64,000 nt of DNA from Lantana camara. Its lineage: Eukaryota > Streptophyta > Magnoliopsida > Lamiales > Verbenaceae. The stretch spans positions 40,545,001 to 40,609,000 of the forward strand of contig CM074858.1 of NCBI GenBank assembly GCA_037501455.1. Direction: 5' to 3'. The position numbers were made by a program, and so were the translations under genes. Positions 58,378-64,000 of this stretch are shown in pieces (position 1 is the first letter of the stretch; each line of letters begins with the position of its first letter). The notes beneath the pieces are model-generated. The model did no database searches. It was not told where the DNA came from and worked only from the letters and a program-made list of their open reading frames with translations.

Positions 58378-59664
58378 ATGGACTGAAACTGCTAATTGTG
58401 CACAGTAAATAATTGCTTGATCACCTAATCACCTAATAAATTGATTGATTGTACACGGTCGGAGCAAGGTTGGAGAATTGCCCTCACTCGCCGAGCCACA
58501 TATTGATTGTATTGAACTGAATGAATTGATAAACTGAATTAGTGGTAATCTCGGGCGATATTATCTCTTCTTTTCTAAATCGTATTGTTATTTTCCAAAA
58601 TTATTACCCGAGATTATAACTTGCATGTAAGTGCGCATATATTTATTTATACCCCTCGCTCAGTCCGTTTGGACTGACACCTCAACTTTTCAGATTTTGC
58701 AGGTTCGTGCTAGGCGGGGATTAGAGTCTCGTGTCTTTTATTCGGGTCTAGCACTGCACCTTCATACTTTGTGCTGGTTATTTTGTATTAAATCTTACAT
58801 TATACCTGAATGGAGATTGTATTGGTATGATTTGTCGGTACCTATAAGTAAATATGTAAATATGGTATCTATAGGTATTGAATGCTTTTGCTTCTGCTAT
58901 TTTATTGCTCTGAGTTGTTTTGGTTTTTATTGAGGGTACCCGCCTAGCTTTGTGTTTTTTTTATTGTCTCCCGTTCGCTATAGTTTCGGTTCATGTATGA
59001 ATTGCCCTTTTCATATGTGGATTGAGCCTATAGTGCGGGGGATGTGGCGCCTAGCGTTCCGGGTGCTACAGTCTAAGTATAACCAATGGATATCCCTTTT
59101 GGGAATTGGTTTATGCCCAATTCCAGGTTATACTCGGTGGGCTTGGAGGCTTCTGCTCACGTCCAATGGGCCTGTGGACCCGGGGCATGACAAATGGTAT
59201 CAGAGCCGCTTGTCAGCCGCAGGAGCTAAGTGCTATACGAGGCAAAGTTCTACACACATGGGAGCCACCTCTTGAGCCTGCGGGGCAAGTGCTACATGTG
59301 TGGGAGCCACCTCTAGAGTCCCAATGCAGACGAGTCGGTCATGGGCTATATGTCATGCCGCGACGAGGATGTCGCGATTCTGAAGGAGGGGTTATTGTGA
59401 CAACTCTGTCCCACATTGGGAAAGTATGAGAGTTAAGTTCAGTTTATAAGTTAAAGAGTCCAAGTATAACCAATGGATATCCCTTTTGGGCAGTGGTTTA
59501 GGCCCAATTTCAGGTTATACTCGGTGGGCTTGGAGACTTCTGCTCGCGTCCAACGGGCCTGCGGACCTGGGGCGTGACAAGCTTAGGCCCAATTTCAGGT
59601 TATACTCGGTGGGCTTGGAGACTTCTGCACGCGTCCAACGGGCCTGCGAACCCGGGGCGTGACA

Positions 59665-60942
59665 ATTTGTACATCCCGGAGGAAACAAGATGTACAAGGA
59701 TTTAAAGCAATTTTATTGGTGGAATGGCTTGAAACGGGATGTGATCAATTTCGTGAAGCATTGTATGACCGGTCAAGTAGTAAAAGCGGAACATCAAAAG
59801 CCATCGGGGCTACTTCAACCCTTACCTATCCCGGAGTGGAAATGGAAACAAATAGCTATGGATTTTGTTTCTGGTTTGCCAAGAGTGAAAGGAGGTCTTG
59901 ATGGAATTTGGGTAATTGTGGACAGGTTGACAAAATCAGCTCATTTTCTTGCCATCAGAATGTCCGATAAGGTGAGTAAGTTAGCTAAGAAGTATAATGA
60001 TGAGATTTTCAGGCTTCATGGAGTACCCGTTAGCATTGTCTCGGATCGGGATCCAAGATTTACTCACGGTTTTGGCAAGAATTACAGAAGTGTTTGGGAA
60101 CAAGGCTTCAATTCAGCACAGCTTTTCATCTTCAGACGGACGGACAATCCGAAAGGTTGATTAAGTATCTGGAGGATATGTTGAGAGCTTGTGCATTGGA
60201 CTTTCAAAGCTTGTCGAACGAACAATTGCCATTAATCGAGTTTGCTTACAACAATAGCTATCAAGCCTCGATATGGATGGCCCCTTATGAAGCTCTCTAC
60301 GGACGTAAATTTAGATCCCCGTTGTTCTTTGTCTTGGAGGAATGGAATTGGACCAAACAAGAAGGCGTGAAAAGAGGGGAGAAGAAGGAAAAACGCTCTA
60401 AGGCCGTACAAGAGGCTAATGACAAGGTCCAAATAATTAGACAACGGATGAAGGCCGCTCAGGATCGACAAAAGAGTTATGCAGACCTCCGGAGAAAGAA
60501 TCTCGAGTTTGAGGTTGGAGACAGAGTCTTCATAAAGGCATCTCCACGAAAAGGATTTTCAACGATTGGTCGAGGAGGAAAATTAAACCCTCGGTATATG
60601 GGACCGTATGAGATTTTAGAGAAGATTGGGGATACGGCCTCTCGATTGGATTTGCCTCCGAGTTTGATCGGAATTCACAATGTGTTTCATGTTTTACAAC
60701 TTCGGAAATATTATCGAGATGAATCCGAGGTTCTACCAGTTGAAGAAGTGGAATTAGAACCAAATCTCACCTTCGTTCAGAAGCCGATTAAGATATTGGA
60801 TTGAAAATTTCAGGAACTTCGAAATCGGCATATTCCACTAGTCAAGATTCTTTCGAGAAGTGATAAAACCGAAGAGGCTACATGGGAGATGGAGGAAAAT
60901 ATGAGAAAGTTTCACCCCGAGTTGTTTCCGGGCGAGCAGTGA
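59665..60942 (+). pseudogene. pol: Integrase and chromodomain of element E, broken
   Basis: Begins in the integrase zinc region ([17 protein letters not shown]) directly at the TRIM edge, so the two His of HHCC may be partly lost. The Cys pair reads HCMTGQ, one Cys gone. Core motifs AMDFVSGLP and SDRDPRF are present. A frameshift near 60062-60094 follows (a few bases missing before NYRSVWEQ), then the new frame has GQSERL, GPYEILEKIG and FVQKPIKILD. A TGA at 60802-60804 interrupts the chromodomain-like tail, which reads on to EEATWEMEENM and a stop at 60940-60942. It is non-functional and closest to the A/G integrase. Confidence 0.85.
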
Positions 60943-60958
60943 ATCCCATGACGGATTC

Positions 60959-60975
60959 TTTTAAGGGGGAAAGAT
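60959..60975 (+). other. Polypurine tract, element E
   Basis: TTTTAAGGGGGAAAGAT precedes the 3' LTR. Confidence 0.8.
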
Positions 60976-62332
60976 TTTAACGCCCCGACTTTTCAGTCGT
61001 ACAGGTATGACGTATGTCTTTACCAAGTTGCGCGAATTAATTGTTTATAAGTGTTTTATATATTTAATTTTATTATAAATTGTTATTATTTTATTATATT
61101 TTATTTTATTTTCGATTTAATTTTATAATTAAGTGTTAAATGTTAATTAACTATATTTTTAATTACATTATTATTAATTTCAAAATTAATCGTTGACTTT
61201 TATATTTAATTTAAAATGGAATTTAATTTTTATTATTCAATTTGGAATGTTATGAAATTGTAAATGCTTTGTGCATGAGTGTTTTAATCGCGCTTCGTTC
61301 TCATTTGAATTGAAATCAAAATTTCGTGAAAATTTAGTATGTTCTAGATTTATGTGTTATGAACATGTCTATATGATTGTTTCATATTTTCGATCTCGTT
61401 TGACAAGGTAACAAATTTATTTTGAGTTGGGGAACCAAATCGGGGGCTAATGGGCAATTAGCGCACCCTTGGGTCCGTATGTGATATGATGAGCTCGGGA
61501 ACTCGGATTCAAGTTCCGTCACCTCCGCTGAACTCGTATCGAAGATTTGGGTTCAATGGAACAAGCCTCATATTTTTCTATGCCCATTTGAACCTCCGAA
61601 ATTTAACCGAAACTTGTAACTTTCGCCCAAATGACCACCTCCCACTATTTTAATCATATCTTGAACCATGGTTAACCAAATTGAGCAAGGTTTGAACCCA
61701 CATTACCTTCACTTAACCCCTGATCAGCTAACTTGACTCTCATTCCTTTTGACCCTCCAAAACCAAGCCAAAAGCAACTGTAAACCGAGATCCTTGGGAG
61801 AAGAAGAGAAACACTTTTCATTTCAACCTTTTGAGCTCATCTCTCCATCAAATAACTCCAAACTCTAAAGGTAAGTCCATGAATGTGTTTTGGATCTTCC
61901 CTTCTTTCTTATGAATGCTTATTTACTGATCTTGATGGAGATTTGGAAGTGTATTGGATTTTATGATGAATAGTAAGGGTTCATATCCTTTTTATGAATC
62001 TTTCATGTTTCCTTGTGGTTTCTTTGAGTTTCATGCATGAAATTGGATCTCATTAGCTTCATTTAATGTTATACGAACTTATATTGCTTGGTCGTTGAGA
62101 ATTGATGAGCTACCATTAATGAATTTTGTATGAAAATGCCTTCTTTTCCTCCTTGATTTTGTGTTGCTGCTTTTGCGTGTTTTGGGGCTATTTTGGGGCT
62201 TGATTTGCTGAGTATTTGTTGCCTTTCATTGTCTTAATTTGGTGGCTTGATTATTGGTGGAAACCTTGTTCGTTCTTGCCCTGTTTCCTGTGCAAAGAGT
62301 TGCTGCTACTGCTACTCTGTTCTTGCCGTAAA

Positions 62333-62462
62333 ACTCTCCCCGGGCGGGGAGAATTTGAACTGGAAGTGTCCCCGGACGGGGACACTTTGTCCAGAAACCG
62401 CCTGCATCTCCTTCCCCGACCGGGGAAGGTTTGTGAAGAAATTCTCCACGGCCGGGGAACTC
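62333..62462 (+). repeat. GC-rich palindrome cluster, CTCCCCGGG type, LTR E 3'
   Basis: CTCCCCGGGCGGGGAG, GTCCCCGGACGGGGAC and CTTCCCCGACCGGGGAAG. Unit two differs from the 5' LTR only at its centre. Confidence 0.82.
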
Positions 62463-62615
62463 CCAACTTGGAATTTCTTATTGCTGCAACTTCCTCTTGT
62501 GCTGCTCATATGTACCCGTTGTGATATATATATATATGCTGTGTGTAAATTGTGTTTGTGCATGAGTTTTATTTGGTGTGTGTGTGCATGGTATATTTAT
62601 ATGATTTTGCATGCA

Positions 62616-62657
<42 letters not shown>

Positions 62658-63473
62658 CTGAGTATATATATATATATGTGTGTGTGGTAGTATTTATATA
62701 GTATATATATATTTATGCATGACTTATATATTATGTGCGTACCTATATATATGTATATTTGCATGCATGAAGTATATATATGTATGTATTTATGTATTGT
62801 ATGATTGGGAGTGCATGAATATATATATATATATATTAAATGCATGATCATTGTTTGCATTATAATATAATATTATAAATTATATTATATATATTAAGTA
62901 TTATTTGATTTATTTCAATTATAGAATTTAATTGTTATCTATTTCGCGTTATTAATTTCCGATCATGACTTGAACGTTTTTATTTGTCTATTTTCTAATT
63001 GTAAACTTGTTATCTTTGATCTATAAATGTTATATGAATTCATGACTTGAATTGCTATCAACTATGAAACGGTTAAACGTGAAACCTTCAAGTATGGAAC
63101 ATGTTGAATGAACTAATTGGTTATATGGCTCCAGAACATGAGTTATACCTCGTATGCATCTCATATCATGTGCATAGCATTGCCGTGAGTCATATATGGT
63201 CAATTTGAGTCTCACCCTACCTCTTTTGCAAAGATTCGGGTCCAGTCGGAGATGTGGGCGATCCTTGAGGCTGTTGTGCTTCTTCGTTTGCTCTTAAGGT
63301 GGGTTTCTCTTCTAATAGCTAATACGACCCGATATATCCCTTACCTGAAATGTTTTGAGCCAAAATAGCATATTTATATATCGAGTCTTTTAAGAGTAAA
63401 TGATTTCAAACGTAAGCCTTTCTTTTATGAAACCATATCCTTTGATTTTGGCGAGAGCATGTTATGAACGCAC

Positions 63474-63692
63474 GGTCCCCGAAACTTAGTGTATGTGGCT
63501 ATCCCGGGAGGCAAGGGACGACGGTGATCCCATATGCTAGTTCCAACCAAATTTACGGCGAAAACGACCTCGTTAAAGAGTTTTAACGAGGAAAGGCTAA
63601 CCGGGCTTTTGAGGATTCATGTACCTCATTAGATACATTGATAGGTTTAGGTGGCCGGGCCTTGCAAACCCATCCATCACCCGGAGGAAGAA
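63474..63692 (+). other. Conserved structured domain, LTR E 3'
   Basis: P2 here is CCTCGTTAA / TTAACGAGG, nine perfect pairs, longer than in the 5' LTR. The P1 and P4 state resembles the 5' copy. Confidence 0.65.
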
Positions 63693-64000
63693 TGTGTATA
63701 TGTTTGATTATGATCATGTTTTGTATGAGCACGAAAGACTTATGTGTTATAATGAATAATTAATGTTATGATTACACGAGGTGTTGGATGGAGATTGTGC
63801 ACGCCCACTCGCCAGGCCATAAAACCTTATGAACGAATATGATTGTCGTAATCTCGTTGATGTCTTCTTTGTTTTGCCCACTTAGGAAATTCTTGTCAAA
63901 CATCACACGGGATTAGGGCTTGCATGAATGTGTTTAAATTTTGCGATATTTATATCACATGCCCCGTTTTATACCCACCATTCTCCTATAGACTAAACCC

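Larger units (their letters stand above)
56587..59070 (+). mobile_element. Solo LTR inside TRIM LTR, 2484 bp, TSD GTCTA
   Basis: TGTAACGCCCAAATTCC...GGGTGCTACA, flanked by perfect GTCTA (56582-56586 and 59071-59075). No primer site or interior follows, so the element was reduced to one LTR. It is a further family with all shared parts: donor CAAG|GTATAT (57161), palindromes 57520-57740, acceptor TTGCACAG (57928), 70-nt micro-exon 57929-57998, donor TCAG|GTGAGG, structured domain 58172-58377, hairpin 58661-58676, second acceptor TTTTGCAG (58702). Confidence 0.92.
56109..59664 (+). mobile_element. Tandem TRIM array split by a solo LTR
   Basis: LTR 56109-56293, interior with primer site (56296-56307) to 56519, LTR 56520-56586 plus 59076-59192 (split), second interior with primer site (59195-59206), LTR 59396-59579, then an 83-bp 3' half-LTR (59582-59664). 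Same family as 54031-54624 in opposite orientation. The left flank is E's LTR and the right flank is E's integrase. The flanks share no 5-bp duplication, so the array marks a recombination joint and not one insertion. Confidence 0.85.
52295..64000 (+). mobile_element. Element E, Ty3/gypsy, rearranged, runs off window
   Basis: 5' LTR from 52295 (truncated at 56108), then a TRIM array, then integrase and chromodomain (59665-60942), polypurine tract and 3' LTR (60976 onward). Everything from the LTR end through primer site, gag, protease, RT and RNase H is missing between the two edges of the TRIM array. Confidence 0.82.
60976..64000 (+). repeat. LTR E 3', runs off window
   Basis: First bases TTTAACGCCCC, against TGTAACGCCCC in the 5' LTR. 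U3 inverted repeat 61431-61476, donor AAAG|GTAAGT (61870), palindromes 62333-62462, micro-exon 63234-63298, structured domain 63474-63692. It ends at the window edge just after the CCACC..TCTCC hairpin. It lacks the TRIM insert present in the 5' LTR. Confidence 0.88.

Overview
This is nuclear DNA of a flowering plant from a repeat-dense, heterochromatin-like region. All pol-bearing LTR elements seen are Ty3/gypsy: gag starts MPPRR, there are CCHC knuckles, the order is RT-RNaseH-integrase, and the integrase tail ends in a chromodomain-like block (EEATWETEDKM). That points to chromoviruses, most like the Tekay/Del lineage. Primer-binding sites match TGGTATCAGAGC (initiator tRNA-Met). I found no host gene, tRNA, rRNA or CRISPR. 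The species cannot be named from this sequence.

Layout. 1-15210: minus-strand tandem LTR-internal-LTR-internal-LTR array (element A; unit about 7.19 kb, units nearly identical), inserted in the 3' tail of element K (tail 15211-15343, LTR 15344-17897). K sits at the gag start of minus-strand element H (17898-18980). Element B (18981-44608, + strand, LARD-like, no recognisable proteins) interrupts the H LTR. Element F (23335-39154, TSD AGACG) is nested in B. Element G is nested in F; its 5' half is lost and its 3' LTR is 29956-33664. After a 200-bp orphan piece, element C (44809-50009, + strand) is cut in its RT by the minus-strand LTR D (50010-52294). D is cut by element E (52295 to the window end, + strand). 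E carries one TRIM (54031-54624) and a tandem TRIM array (56109-59664), and that array is itself split by a solo LTR (56587-59070, TSD GTCTA). Nesting is up to five levels deep. Every gag-pol is broken by stops, frameshifts, deletions or lost catalytic residues.

The most interesting signal is not protein. Thirteen LTR copies from at least seven sequence-diverged families share one architecture, read in the LTR's own direction: (1) a strong splice-donor-like AAG|GTAAG; (2) a family-specific cluster of GC-rich palindromes; (3) a TGCACAG acceptor followed by a 65-78 nt micro-exon and a second donor (AAG|GTGGGT); (4) a roughly 210-nt domain with a conserved core (GCAAGGGCYGACGG) and four stems whose two arms change together between families while the loops stay fixed; (5) a short hairpin and a second acceptor (TGCAG|GT). 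This predicts a two-intron leader transcript with a structured RNA domain that survives only in unspliced RNA, placed where a packaging signal would be expected. All of this is read by eye; splicing, structure and function are untested.
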